Positions 1 to 8,520 of a stretch of DNA of 64,000 nucleotides are shown in pieces; within the stretch, counting starts at the first letter, position 1; every line of letters starts with the position of its first letter. The position numbers were made by a program, and so were the translations under genes. The notes below the pieces were generated by a model. That model did not search any database. It saw only the letters and a list, made by a program, of their open reading frames with translations, and had not been told where the DNA came from. Source of the DNA: Lysobacterales bacterium 63-13 (GTDB lineage: Bacteria > Pseudomonadota > Gammaproteobacteria > Xanthomonadales > Rhodanobacteraceae); NCBI GenBank assembly GCA_001899855.1, contig MKWR01000031.1, forward strand, positions 124,001-188,000. Direction: 5' to 3'.

Positions 1-225
1 GAGCATTGCTGAATGCTCGGTGGAACTGCGTCGCAGTTTCCGGAGTCGATTCATCCTGGCCTGGGAAACTGGGAGAATCATCACGAAAATCAGACATTTG
101 AGAGTCCATTCTGCACTGCAACAAATTCCGCAGTCATGGACGCGCGCACTCCTCAAAGTCGTTGGCCGGCGTGGTCACCCCTGATTGGAACCTGGCCGGG
201 ACGCTCGCAAAATGGTTGGAAAAAG

Positions 226-1632
226 ATGCCCAGAATACTCATTCTCCTGCTCGCGCTGGTGAGCCTGCCCGCCGCGGCCACAGAGTGGTTCGTCGCTCCC
301 GGCGGAAGTGACAGCGCCAGCGGAACATTCGCCGCACCGTTCAAGACAGTTCGTCATGTGCTCGACATGACGAGCGCGGGTGATGTGATCACCCTGCGTG
401 CCGGCACCTACAACGAGTGTGACGTGCGCCTGCGCAAGCCGCTTACCTTGCGCTCCTACGCCAGTGAACGTGCCCACATCCACTGCAACATTACCGTTAA
501 CAACAGCGTAACGATCCAGATCGATACGTCCGCCAGCGGCAGCGTCTTGCGTCAACTCGAGATCAGCGGTGGCATGTACTACGGCATTCAGCTGCAGACG
601 GACTGGTATCCGGATCCCTGCTGCGCCACCAAGTCCGGCCCCTCAAACATCCTGCTTGAGGATCTCAAGATCCACGATACCGGCCGCGATGGCATCAAGA
701 TCACGCCAAAGTCCAACCATGTGACGATCCGCAACAATGAGATCTGGAAAACCGGAGCCGCCGAAGCGCCGGGTACGCCGCTCGACAACCGTAATGCGGA
801 TGGCATCGATAGCGTCAACGTTTCCAACCTGGTGATCGAGGACAACTACATCCACGACATCTCGACCACCGGTCTTTACTTCAAGGGGGGCTCCAGCGAT
901 GTGCTGGTCCAGCGCAACCGCATCGAGAACACCGGCATGTCCGGGATCCTGGTCGGTTTCGATACCAGCGTCGAGTTCTTCGACCTTACCATCAACCCGC
1001 AGTTCTATGAATCGATCCGCGGCACGGTGCGCAACAACATCATCCGCAATACGGTTTACGAGGGTATCGGCCTGTATTCGGCGAAGGACGCCGTGGTCGT
1101 CAACAACACGATCATCGATACCGCCCAGCTGGGTCACGCCGCCATCTATTTCGGAGTGCCGGCGCAGGATTGGGATCCGATCGCTGGCCGCCCGCCCAGC
1201 ATCAACCCGCTGATTCGCAACAATCTGGTCCAGCAGTACGGCGGCAATTGCGTGGAAATACGTCATTGGAACGAGTTTGGTGGTGTCTCCGGCCTGATCG
1301 GAAACCCGAACACTGATTTCAATCTCTTTACAAACAGCAACGGTGCCTGCGTGTTCCGCGATGCGCGTCCCGGCAGCCCGATTTCCGCGGGTGGAACGCT
1401 GGCCCAGTGGCGTGCCTATGAGGCAGCTGATTTGCACAGCATCTACGCCCCTGCGGGCATCGATACGAGTGGCCAACTGCTGGTTGGCAGTGCCGCCATC
1501 GATGCCGGTACCACACTGACCCAGGTCACTGATGATTTCGACAAGCAGCAGCGCTATCCGCCCTACGACATCGGTGCGGATGAATTGAATGCGCCGCCGC
1601 CAAACCAGATTTTCCTCGGAAACTTCGACTGA
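226..1632 (+). CDS. Secreted right-handed parallel beta-helix protein (paralog 1)
   Basis: A 468-residue protein starting at ATG 226, chosen because it begins a clean signal peptide (MPRILILLLALVSLPAAATE); longer in-frame starts upstream give a soluble, low-complexity leader. The mature part has an N-terminal block typical of DUF1565-type beta-helix proteins (WFVAPGGSDSASGT), then many short turns rich in N, I and V such as VRNNIIRN and VVVNNTIID, the signature of a parallel beta-helix. Proteins of this fold in polysaccharide loci are often lyases, epimerases or hydrolases, but I see no residues that decide the activity. It ends in IFLGNFD, a short tail shared with two other secreted proteins here. 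The next gene is a close paralog. Fold confident; enzymatic role unknown. Confidence 0.8.
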   Translation: MPRILILLLALVSLPAAATEWFVAPGGSDSASGTFAAPFKTVRHVLDMTSAGDVITLRAGTYNECDVRLRKPLTLRSYASERAHIHCNITVNNSVTIQIDTSASGSVLRQLEISGGMYYGIQLQTDWYPDPCCATKSGPSNILLEDLKIHDTGRDGIKITPKSNHVTIRNNEIWKTGAAEAPGTPLDNRNADGIDSVNVSNLVIEDNYIHDISTTGLYFKGGSSDVLVQRNRIENTGMSGILVGFDTSVEFFDLTINPQFYESIRGTVRNNIIRNTVYEGIGLYSAKDAVVVNNTIIDTAQLGHAAIYFGVPAQDWDPIAGRPPSINPLIRNNLVQQYGGNCVEIRHWNEFGGVSGLIGNPNTDFNLFTNSNGACVFRDARPGSPISAGGTLAQWRAYEAADLHSIYAPAGIDTSGQLLVGSAAIDAGTTLTQVTDDFDKQQRYPPYDIGADELNAPPPNQIFLGNFD

Positions 1633-1688
1633 AATTCGGTGACGGCATCACGCGCACTGCTGACCCTCATGTTACCCATCACCTTGGT

Positions 1689-1733
1689 CTGACGCAGGGC
1701 GGAATCCGATTCGTGGATACCGCCCTGCGTCAG
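1689..1733. terminator. Perfect 14-bp inverted repeat between the beta-helix paralogs
   Basis: CTGACGCAGGGCGG (1689-1702) is followed after 17 nt by its exact reverse complement (1720-1733). It lies 57 bp after the first beta-helix stop and 78 bp before the second start. There is no long T-run after the stem, so it may be a weak or Rho-assisted terminator, an mRNA-stabilising hairpin or an attenuator. The palindrome is certain; the function is inferred from position. Confidence 0.55.
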
Positions 1734-1810
1734 CTGACGGCGTGTTTGGATTAGACTCGATTGATCCGTCATGTCGCGCCAGTTGTCTGAGCTGGCCAGG
1801 GAAATCCCTC

Positions 1811-3193
1811 TTGTCCCGACTCCTGCTGCTCTTTGTGGCGCTGGTTGCTTTCCCGGCCATGGCCCGCGAATGGTTTGTCTCTCCCGAGGGTGACAACGCT
1901 TTGGGCGACGGAAGTCGGGCGCAGCCGTTTCGCACGGTTGGCCACGTGCTCGACACCTCGATCGACCTGACCAAGGCAGGCGATACCATCATCCTGCGCA
2001 AGGGGGTTTATCACGAATGTGATGTGCGCCTGCGCAAGCGTCTGAGCTTGCGCGCGGAGACAGGCGAGAGCGCCCATATCCAGTGCGACATGAAGGTCAA
2101 GGACAGCGTTGTCGTCCAGATCGATCCGGAAGCCAGTGGCAGCCGCGTTGCCGATCTCGAACTCAGCGGCAGCATGTATTACGGCATCCAGTTGCAGACG
2201 GGTTGGTATCGCGGTGAGGGTCAGCAAAAAACCGGGGCGAGCAATATCGTGCTGGAAAACCTCAGGATCCACGACACCGGCCGCGACGCCATCAAGATCA
2301 CACCGAAGTGTGATCACGTGACCATCCGCAACAGTGAAATCTGGAATACCGGAGCCGCCGACCCGCCGGGTACGCCGCTGGAACGACGCAACGCCGAAGG
2401 TATCGACAACGTCGGTGGCTCGCACATGCTGGTCGAGGACAATCATATCCACGACATCGCCACGACCGGGCTCTATTTCAAAGGCGGTGCCAGCGATGTG
2501 CTGATCCAGCGCAACCGCATCGAGAACACCGGCATGGCCGGCATCCTGGTCGGATTCGATACCAGCGAGGAATTTTTCGACCTGCAAGCCAATCCGGAAT
2601 ACTACGAATCAATCCGCGCCATCGTGCGCAACAATATCGTGCGCTACACCGGCTATGCGGGCATCGGGCTGTATGCGGCGCGCGACGCGCAGGTACTCAA
2701 CAACACGATTACCGATGCTGGCCGACTCGGTCATGCCGCGATTTATTTCGGCATCCCGTTCCAGGATTGGGACGCCAATGCCGACCGGCCGCCCAGCGTC
2801 AATCCAGTGATCCGCAACAACCTGATTGTCCAGGACGGTGGTACCTGCGTGGAGATCCGCTGGTCGCGTGAGCTGGGCGGATTGTCCGGCCTGCGTGGTG
2901 CGCCCGGAACCGACTACAACGGCTATCAGAATCGTCGTGGCGCATGCCGTTTTGTCGACATGCGCGTCGACAGCCCATTGCGCGCTGGCAACCTCGAAGA
3001 GTGGCAGGCACATGAGCACAGTGACGCGCACAGCCTGAGTGCCGATTTCAAACTTGATGCGCAAGTCAGACCTGGGCCGCAAAGTCCGGCCATCGCTGCC
3101 GGAATCCCAATCGAAGAGGTCAAGCTCGATTTCGACAAGCGGCCCCGATCAGGAACCAATGACCTGGGTGCCCTTCAGTCCGCGAAGCCGTGA
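1811..3193 (+). CDS. Secreted right-handed parallel beta-helix protein (paralog 2)
   Basis: A 460-residue paralog of the preceding gene, apparently a tandem duplicate: long stretches match almost residue for residue (MYYGIQLQT, IHDTGRD, GLYFKGG.SDVL.QRNRIENTGM, HAAIYFG.P.QDWD). TTG 1811 is chosen because it follows CAGGGAA (1797-1803) at good spacing and starts a normal signal peptide (SRLLLLFVALVAFPAMARE). A GTG at 1742 is open but has no ribosome site and adds a Cys-rich leader. Unlike paralog 1 it stops at LGALQSAKP and lacks the F-D tail, so the two copies may be sorted or retained differently. Likely exported and acting on, or binding, a polysaccharide; activity unknown. Confidence 0.8.
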   Translation: MSRLLLLFVALVAFPAMAREWFVSPEGDNALGDGSRAQPFRTVGHVLDTSIDLTKAGDTIILRKGVYHECDVRLRKRLSLRAETGESAHIQCDMKVKDSVVVQIDPEASGSRVADLELSGSMYYGIQLQTGWYRGEGQQKTGASNIVLENLRIHDTGRDAIKITPKCDHVTIRNSEIWNTGAADPPGTPLERRNAEGIDNVGGSHMLVEDNHIHDIATTGLYFKGGASDVLIQRNRIENTGMAGILVGFDTSEEFFDLQANPEYYESIRAIVRNNIVRYTGYAGIGLYAARDAQVLNNTITDAGRLGHAAIYFGIPFQDWDANADRPPSVNPVIRNNLIVQDGGTCVEIRWSRELGGLSGLRGAPGTDYNGYQNRRGACRFVDMRVDSPLRAGNLEEWQAHEHSDAHSLSADFKLDAQVRPGPQSPAIAAGIPIEEVKLDFDKRPRSGTNDLGALQSAKP

Positions 3194-3231
3194 CGGTCAC
3201 GTAGTCAGCGCACACATGGATGGCTGATCGT

Positions 3232-4284
3232 CTACTCGTCTTCATCTGCCGAGGTCAGGTACATTTCATCCAGTGGCGCCGTAGCGACGTAGTTGCCTGA
3301 CCAGCACGCCACCAGCGAACGCCGGCTGCGCTCGACAAAGCCCGCCGACTGCCAACCCGCCAAAGCTGCCTTGGCACCAAAGAATTCGAACGAGATTGAA
3401 GCGTAGCCGGCCCGGTAGGCCGCATGCAGCAGTGCGTTGATATGGCTTCGCGAGACGCCAGCAAGGCCTTGTTCCGACCAGCAATCACGCACGTGCAGCA
3501 TCTGCCCCTGACTCTGGCAGGCAAACCAGGCCATGAGGTCTCCGGTTTGCAGATCGTCGAGCCGGAGGAAACGCGTCGATGTGGGTGATTGCTCGAAACG
3601 CCAACGCAGGAACTGCGAGTCGCGCACGGTCAGAATGCCCTCGCTCGGCACCGAGCGCTGCCAGAGTTGTTCGAATCGGTGATCGACTGCATCGCACCAG
3701 TTGGCGCGCAGCCCGCGCGGTTCCGCATGAGCGGGATTCAGCCGCCAGGACAAGTTCATTGCCCATCCAAACGCACTGGCCAAGGCCTTGGGCAAGCTGC
3801 GCGCGGCAAAATCCCGATAGCGCAGCACGCGCGCATAGCGGACGATCTCGCCGGGGATCTCATACACCCCGATGCGCTTGAACAGCGGCGCCGCCTTGGC
3901 ATTCGGGAAGCCATAGAGCAGATCAAAGCGTTGCGCACCCAGCATGGCAAGTTCGCGTTGCAGCAACAGGGCGGGCCCGAGCGAACGATGGTCTGCCATG
4001 ACAGCCAGATCGACCAGCACGCCGGCTGACAACTCCGTGCCACGCACGCGCATCCGACGCGGCCCGGCGGCGGCGACACCCACACTGAGATCGGTGCCGG
4101 CCTGCTTGAGGATCAGCAGCAGCGGCTTGCCCAGCGGACACGATTCGTAGAACCAGGCGAATTTGGCCCGCATGTGCGCATCGTTGCCCAGGTTGTCGCG
4201 CCAGATGGCAATCACGGCATCCCGATCTCGATCGACATCACCGAGGCTGACGTAATACGGTGCGGCATCTGCTGCGGAGTTCAT
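3232..4284 (-). CDS. GNAT-family N-acetyltransferase
   Basis: A 350-residue GCN5-related acetyltransferase. The acetyl-CoA-binding strand and helix appear around residues 88-112 (VLVDLAVMADHRSLGPALLL), followed by the usual F-P-N-x-x-A-x-x-L-F-x-R-x-G-Y/V motif (FPNAKAAPLFKRIGV). The C-terminal half probably forms a second, degenerate GNAT lobe, as in two-lobed sugar or aminoacyl transferases of polysaccharide loci. It is last in the minus-strand operon asnB-like, acp, prmC-like, nadE-like, GNAT, 10 bp after nadE. That position suggests acylation of an amino group made by the operon. The acceptor cannot be told from sequence. Confidence 0.75.
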   Translation of the reverse strand: MNSAADAAPYYVSLGDVDRDRDAVIAIWRDNLGNDAHMRAKFAWFYESCPLGKPLLLILKQAGTDLSVGVAAAGPRRMRVRGTELSAGVLVDLAVMADHRSLGPALLLQRELAMLGAQRFDLLYGFPNAKAAPLFKRIGVYEIPGEIVRYARVLRYRDFAARSLPKALASAFGWAMNLSWRLNPAHAEPRGLRANWCDAVDHRFEQLWQRSVPSEGILTVRDSQFLRWRFEQSPTSTRFLRLDDLQTGDLMAWFACQSQGQMLHVRDCWSEQGLAGVSRSHINALLHAAYRAGYASISFEFFGAKAALAGWQSAGFVERSRRSLVACWSGNYVATAPLDEMYLTSADEDE

Positions 4285-4294
4285 CGACGCGTGC

Positions 4295-5266
4295 TCACGG
4301 CGCGCCGATCAAGGTGATGGGAGGCAGATGCAGATAGCGGGTGGTGCGCCGCTTGCCCTGGATGTCCTTGTACACGGCCTCGACCTCGGCGGCATCCAGC
4401 CCCAGCACGCGGCCGAGATCCTGCGCCGGGACGTCATGGTCGATCGCCCACAGGGCCAGATCCATCGAGCGGTATGGCAGGGCGAAATAAAACTCATCCT
4501 GGCCTTGTTCGAGGCTGTAGGTATCCGTTGTTGGCTGGGCGTTGCACAGGCGCTCGGGCAGGCCGAGATAGCGGGCCATGGCGTAGACCTGACTCTTGTA
4601 CAAATGTGCGATCGGCTTGATGTCGGCAGCGCCGTCGCCGTTCTTGACGAAAAAGCCCTGGTCGAACTCGAGCCGGTTTGGCGTGCCGACCACGGCGTAG
4701 TTGAGCCGATCGGCATGGAAATATTCGAGCATCTTGCGCGTGCGCTGCTTGAAGCTGGTGGCGGCAACGATGGTCAGGTAGTCGTTGAGGCGCAACTCGC
4801 GCTCGTGCAGCACGCCCGCGTCATCCTGTGCGATCAGGCGAAAGCGGTTGATCGTGCCCTGGCGCGCGCCGACTATGGAAAGCTTCATCTTCCATGAGCG
4901 CGTGTATTCGGGCAGCACCCGGCGCACCGCATCATCACGCGCCGAATAGCAGCCGAGCGCCTCAAGCGCCGGGGCTATGTCGAAGCGCTCCACGTTGACG
5001 CCGAGATGGTCGACCAGCAACTGTGCGCGTTCGGCACTGTCCGGGTCGGAATCGCGCTCGGGCAGGATCAGGCAGAGGACCCGCTGCGCACCGACTGCAC
5101 GCACCGCCAGCGCCGCGCAAACGGAGCTGTCGATGCCACCGGATATCGCCACGATCAAGCCACGCCGGTGCAGTTGGCTTGCCAGCCCTTCGCGCAGTTG
5201 CGCGGCGATGCGGTCGGCTTCCGTTGCGTAATCGAGATCGAGCACGTTCCAGTCAAGGGGCGGCAT
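4295..5266 (-). CDS. NAD+ synthase (NadE)-like ATP-dependent amidoligase
   Basis: A 323-residue protein of the NAD synthase/adenine-nucleotide alpha-hydrolase family. The ATP-pyrophosphatase P-loop SGGIDSS lies at residues 42-48, and the family block around NGDGAADIKP...LYKSQVYAMARYLGLPERL is intact. There is no N-terminal nitrilase/glutaminase domain, so it would use ammonia or a partner glutaminase. ATG 5266 gives the natural NadE N-terminus (MPPLDWN); longer starts read into the upstream gene. It overlaps the 3' end of the PrmC-like gene by 14 bp. Here, next to an AsnB-type amidotransferase and a carrier protein, it may be a specialised amidating enzyme rather than the housekeeping NAD synthase. 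That is inference; the fold is certain. Confidence 0.75.
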   Translation of the reverse strand: MPPLDWNVLDLDYATEADRIAAQLREGLASQLHRRGLIVAISGGIDSSVCAALAVRAVGAQRVLCLILPERDSDPDSAERAQLLVDHLGVNVERFDIAPALEALGCYSARDDAVRRVLPEYTRSWKMKLSIVGARQGTINRFRLIAQDDAGVLHERELRLNDYLTIVAATSFKQRTRKMLEYFHADRLNYAVVGTPNRLEFDQGFFVKNGDGAADIKPIAHLYKSQVYAMARYLGLPERLCNAQPTTDTYSLEQGQDEFYFALPYRSMDLALWAIDHDVPAQDLGRVLGLDAAEVEAVYKDIQGKRRTTRYLHLPPITLIGAP

Positions 5267-6173
5267 GGCTTGCCTCGATCCCATTGCGCCGGGCCAGCAG
5301 GACGCGTGTTGCACCATTGGCATCATGGATCTCGCGCACTTCGTCGTATTCGCTGCGGCGCTCCAGGCAACGGGCCATCGAGCGGCCCTGGCCAAGACCC
5401 ACCTCGAACGCAAGCCAGCCACCGTCGCGCAGCCAGAGCGGCGCCTCGTCGATCAGGCGCATCAGGATCGACACGCCGAGCGGCCCGCCGTCAAATGCGG
5501 TGCGCGGCTCATGTGCGGAGATCTCGCTGGGCATCCGTTCAACCTTGGCGCTGCTGATATAGGGTGGGTTGCAGGTGAGCAGATCGATCTGCCGGCGGAA
5601 GTCGGGTCCCGCGAACGGAGCGAGCAGATCGCCGCATCGAAAGCTGACTCGCGCATCCAGGCCGAGGCGCAGCGCATTTTCCTGCGCGAGCCCGATGGCC
5701 GCCGCATCGATGTCGGCGCCGAAAACGCGTGCGGCGGGGCAGTGCGAGGCAATCGCCAATGCGACATTGCCGGAACCGGTGCACACATCGACAACCTGGA
5801 TTCCATCTTGTCCGCCGGCAAGTTGATTACCGAGCTGGATCGCGGATTCGGCCAGCAGTTCCGTCTCACGCCTGGGCACCAGGGCGGATGCCGCGGCCAG
5901 CAGTTCCAGGCCGCAGAAGTCCTGGCGACCAGTCAGGTGCGCAAGCGGGACTCCGTCCAGTCGACGGCTGACAAGCGCATCGACGCGAGCCAGTCCCTCG
6001 GCATTGAGCGTGGGCAACGGCTCGGAACGCGCAGCAGCGAGCGAACGCGGTTCGCCTGCCGCCAGCCACCACAGTGCACGCAGAGTCGCTTCAGCCGTTT
6101 CATCCGGCTTGTCCACAGGCTGGGTGAAGGTCGCACCGAGCGTCGCGCAGCGCGACCGGAACTGGGCATCCAT
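5253..6173 (-). CDS. PrmC/HemK-like glutamine N5-methyltransferase family protein
   Basis: A 306-residue class I SAM methyltransferase of the PrmC/HemK family. It has the N-terminal helical domain with R-x-D-G-x-P-x-x-x-L-T-G (residues 71-82), the VPRRETELL block, SAM motif I (VVDVCTGSGNVALAIA, about 127-142) and the catalytic NPPY at 202-205. Housekeeping PrmC methylates the GGQ glutamine of release factors and normally sits beside prfA. No prfA is present, so this may be a specialised paralog. ATG 6173 is preferred over ATG 6179 because GAGG lies 6-7 nt before it and directly abuts 6179. It overlaps nadE and follows the ACP gene by 29 bp. Confidence 0.75.
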   Translation of the reverse strand: MDAQFRSRCATLGATFTQPVDKPDETAEATLRALWWLAAGEPRSLAAARSEPLPTLNAEGLARVDALVSRRLDGVPLAHLTGRQDFCGLELLAAASALVPRRETELLAESAIQLGNQLAGGQDGIQVVDVCTGSGNVALAIASHCPAARVFGADIDAAAIGLAQENALRLGLDARVSFRCGDLLAPFAGPDFRRQIDLLTCNPPYISSAKVERMPSEISAHEPRTAFDGGPLGVSILMRLIDEAPLWLRDGGWLAFEVGLGQGRSMARCLERRSEYDEVREIHDANGATRVLLARRNGIEASHAAP

Positions 6174-6202
6174 GGTCATTCCTCAACGCCTGCGGAACCG
6201 GA

Positions 6203-6454
6203 TCACGGGGCGGCCTGCAAGCGCTGCACGAAGGCGACCAGGTTGTTCACCGAATCGAAGTTCTCCGGCAGCATTTCGCTGTCCTTGATCTTGATCGCAA
6301 ACTCTTCTTCGAGAAACATCACGATCTCGAGTACGCCGGTTGAATCGATTACGCCGCGGTCGAGCAGCGAGGCATCGTTGGGCAAGCGTGATCCGTCATC
6401 GGTGAACATCAGATTCTCGAGGATGTAATGGCGGATCTTGGCTTCGATTGACAT
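6203..6454 (-). CDS. Acyl carrier protein
   Basis: An 83-residue, acidic, free-standing carrier protein. The phosphopantetheine site is DSTG with Ser38, set in GVIDSTGVLEIVMFLEEEF, which is the acyl/peptidyl carrier signature. It needs a 4'-phosphopantetheinyl transferase encoded elsewhere. It is the second gene of the asnB-like operon (36 bp after asnB). ACPs of this kind also occur with an acyl-CoA ligase and two hydrolases in exosortase-A EPS loci. Here it may present an acyl or aminoacyl group to the neighbouring amidotransferase or GNAT, or serve the nearby NRPS/PKS line. Family certain; cargo unknown. Confidence 0.85.
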   Translation of the reverse strand: MSIEAKIRHYILENLMFTDDGSRLPNDASLLDRGVIDSTGVLEIVMFLEEEFAIKIKDSEMLPENFDSVNNLVAFVQRLQAAP

Positions 6455-6490
6455 GGAAAACGGGATTCCAGGGGTTGATTTTCGGCCGGG

Positions 6491-8428
6491 TCAGAATGTT
6501 TTCCGGCGGACAAACTGATCGTCGAGCAGCATCGTGGAAAGAATACCCACAAAGGCCTGGTTGTCGGCAAATCCACTGACCCGACCGGATCTGCATTTTT
6601 CAAACAGACGCGATACGCGTGCCGCATCAAAGTAGCCGGCGTGGCGGATACGCTCTTCACTGAGCAGGTCGGCGACGTAATCCAGCGGCACACCGTCGTT
6701 GAAGAAACTCGAGCAGTCCGGCGCGCGATAAGGCTGCTTGGTGCGCTGCAGAATGTTTTCCGGAAGCAGGTCGGCCACTGCGCGACGCAGTATGTGCTTC
6801 TCGGTCAGGCCGCGGATTTTCCATTGTGGTGGAAGGCGATTGGCAAATTCGATCAGGCGATGGTCGAGAAATGGAAACCGCCCTTCGATCGAATTGACCA
6901 TGGCCACGCGATCTCCCTGCGAGCTGAGCAGGTATCCACCCATCAGGGTTTTCGCCTCGATGTACTGATCGCGTGCGAGCGGTGACCAGCGCATGATCTG
7001 CGGCGGCAGAGTCTTTTCGTAGAAGGCTGCTGCATCCCAGTCGCCGACGCTGGCGCGCATTTCATCGGAGAGAAACCCGAGCGCGCGTTGCGAAGTGGTC
7101 CAGCGCGGCATGTGTGCAAACACCGGGCGATCGAGGTAGTCCATGCCCTGACCGAAAAAGGCCCTCGCGAAAGCGGGATTGGCAACCGGGGAATGCTCCA
7201 GATAGCCATACAGGCGACCCAGCAACTTCGGCCGCAGCCGAGATCCGGGCTGGCGTGCCCAGAAGCGGCGCACCTTGGCTTCCTTGAACAGGTCGTAGCC
7301 GGCAAAGACCTCGTCGGCGCCCTCGCCGGTGAGAACCACCTTGTAACCGGCTTCGCGCACGCGTGCCGAAAGCAGCATCAGGGGCACCGGCGCGGTGCGC
7401 AGCACGGGCGCCTCCGTGTGCCAGATCAGGCGCGGAAACGCCGCGCCGATGTCTTCGCGGCGGCAGTTCAGCGTGGTGTGTTCGGTGCCGAGATGGCGGA
7501 CCATGGTTTGCTGGTGGGTGCTCTCGTCAAACTCGGCATCCTCGAAGGCGACCGAAAACGTGCGCAGCGGCGTATCTGTGTAGTTGCGAACCAGAGCGAC
7601 GATGACCGAGGAATCCAGGCCTCCGCTCAGGTAGGCACCGACCGGCACGTCGGCACGCAACTGCAGGCGCACAGCATCGACAAGCAGATCGCGCAGCGAT
7701 CCAGCGGCGTCGTCGAACGACGCAAAGGGCACCGGCGTGCCGCACTCGGGAAAGTTCCAGTCCCAGTAGCGGGTGATGGTCTCGCGACCATCTTTCTCAA
7801 TCGCCAGCAGATGCCCCGGCGGCAGGCTGCGTACCACTTCAAAAACGGTATCCGGCTCGACCGCGGCCCAGAACGTCAGTGCCTGCACCAATCCACGCGG
7901 ATCGATGCGGGCTTGCTCAGGCTGCACTGCCTGCAGCGCCTTGATCTCGGAAGAGAACCAGAGGCGCCCGCCACTTCGCCGGTGGAACAACGGGCGAATG
8001 CCGACGCGGTCGCGCACCAGCAACAGGCGGCTGCGCTCGGCATCCCACAGCGCAATGGCAAATTGACCATTGAGGTGTTCGACAAACCGGTCACCATGGC
8101 GGTCGTAGAGGTGGAGGATGACCTCGGTATCGGATTCGGTGCGGAAACGGTGCCCCATGGCCAATAGCGATTTGCGCAATTCGAGGTAGTTGAAGATCTC
8201 GCCGTTGAAGCTCATCCAGACGCTGCCGCGCGGATTGCTCATCGGCTGGGCGCCGTTGACCAGATCGATGATGGCCAGGCGCGAATGAGCCAGGCCCACG
8301 CCTCGGTCGACGTGGAAGCCTTTGGCGTCCGGCCCGCGATGCGCAAGTGTCGCGATCATCCTCTCGAGATCGCTGCGCGCGGCTTCCGCCGACGGCGCCG
8401 AGCCCAGGAAGCCAGCTATGCCACACAT
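6491..8428 (-). CDS. Glutamine-hydrolysing asparagine synthase-like amidotransferase
   Basis: A 645-residue AsnB-family protein. It starts at ATG 8428 because the N-terminal nucleophile glutaminase requires MCGIAGF with Cys2; a TTG 6 nt upstream would block it. The glutaminase domain (about 1-210) carries RGPD, FNGEIFNY and the SDTE block. The synthetase domain carries the ATP-binding SGGLDSS at about 268-274 and EGADEVFAGY. It is longer than E. coli AsnB (about 554 aa) and closer in size to the amidotransferases of exosortase-A/EPS loci. First gene of the minus-strand operon ending with GNAT. It probably turns a carboxylate into an amide; the substrate could be a sugar acid, an acyl chain or the NRPS product. 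Confidence 0.8.
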   Translation of the reverse strand: MCGIAGFLGSAPSAEAARSDLERMIATLAHRGPDAKGFHVDRGVGLAHSRLAIIDLVNGAQPMSNPRGSVWMSFNGEIFNYLELRKSLLAMGHRFRTESDTEVILHLYDRHGDRFVEHLNGQFAIALWDAERSRLLLVRDRVGIRPLFHRRSGGRLWFSSEIKALQAVQPEQARIDPRGLVQALTFWAAVEPDTVFEVVRSLPPGHLLAIEKDGRETITRYWDWNFPECGTPVPFASFDDAAGSLRDLLVDAVRLQLRADVPVGAYLSGGLDSSVIVALVRNYTDTPLRTFSVAFEDAEFDESTHQQTMVRHLGTEHTTLNCRREDIGAAFPRLIWHTEAPVLRTAPVPLMLLSARVREAGYKVVLTGEGADEVFAGYDLFKEAKVRRFWARQPGSRLRPKLLGRLYGYLEHSPVANPAFARAFFGQGMDYLDRPVFAHMPRWTTSQRALGFLSDEMRASVGDWDAAAFYEKTLPPQIMRWSPLARDQYIEAKTLMGGYLLSSQGDRVAMVNSIEGRFPFLDHRLIEFANRLPPQWKIRGLTEKHILRRAVADLLPENILQRTKQPYRAPDCSSFFNDGVPLDYVADLLSEERIRHAGYFDAARVSRLFEKCRSGRVSGFADNQAFVGILSTMLLDDQFVRRKTF

Positions 8429-8520
8429 GGCCAACCAACCGGCAAGTCAGTGAAGCGATATTTCAGCCATTTCAGGTTCGCAGGGTGATCGACCGGATGC
8501 GCGTCAAGCTGACGATCCAT

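Noticed and set aside
4295-6173. Treating the NadE-like and PrmC-like genes as the housekeeping copies
   Set aside because: Possible, but no prfA or other housekeeping gene is nearby, and both are coupled to an ACP and an amidotransferase. Gene symbols were withheld because the copies elsewhere in the genome are unknown.
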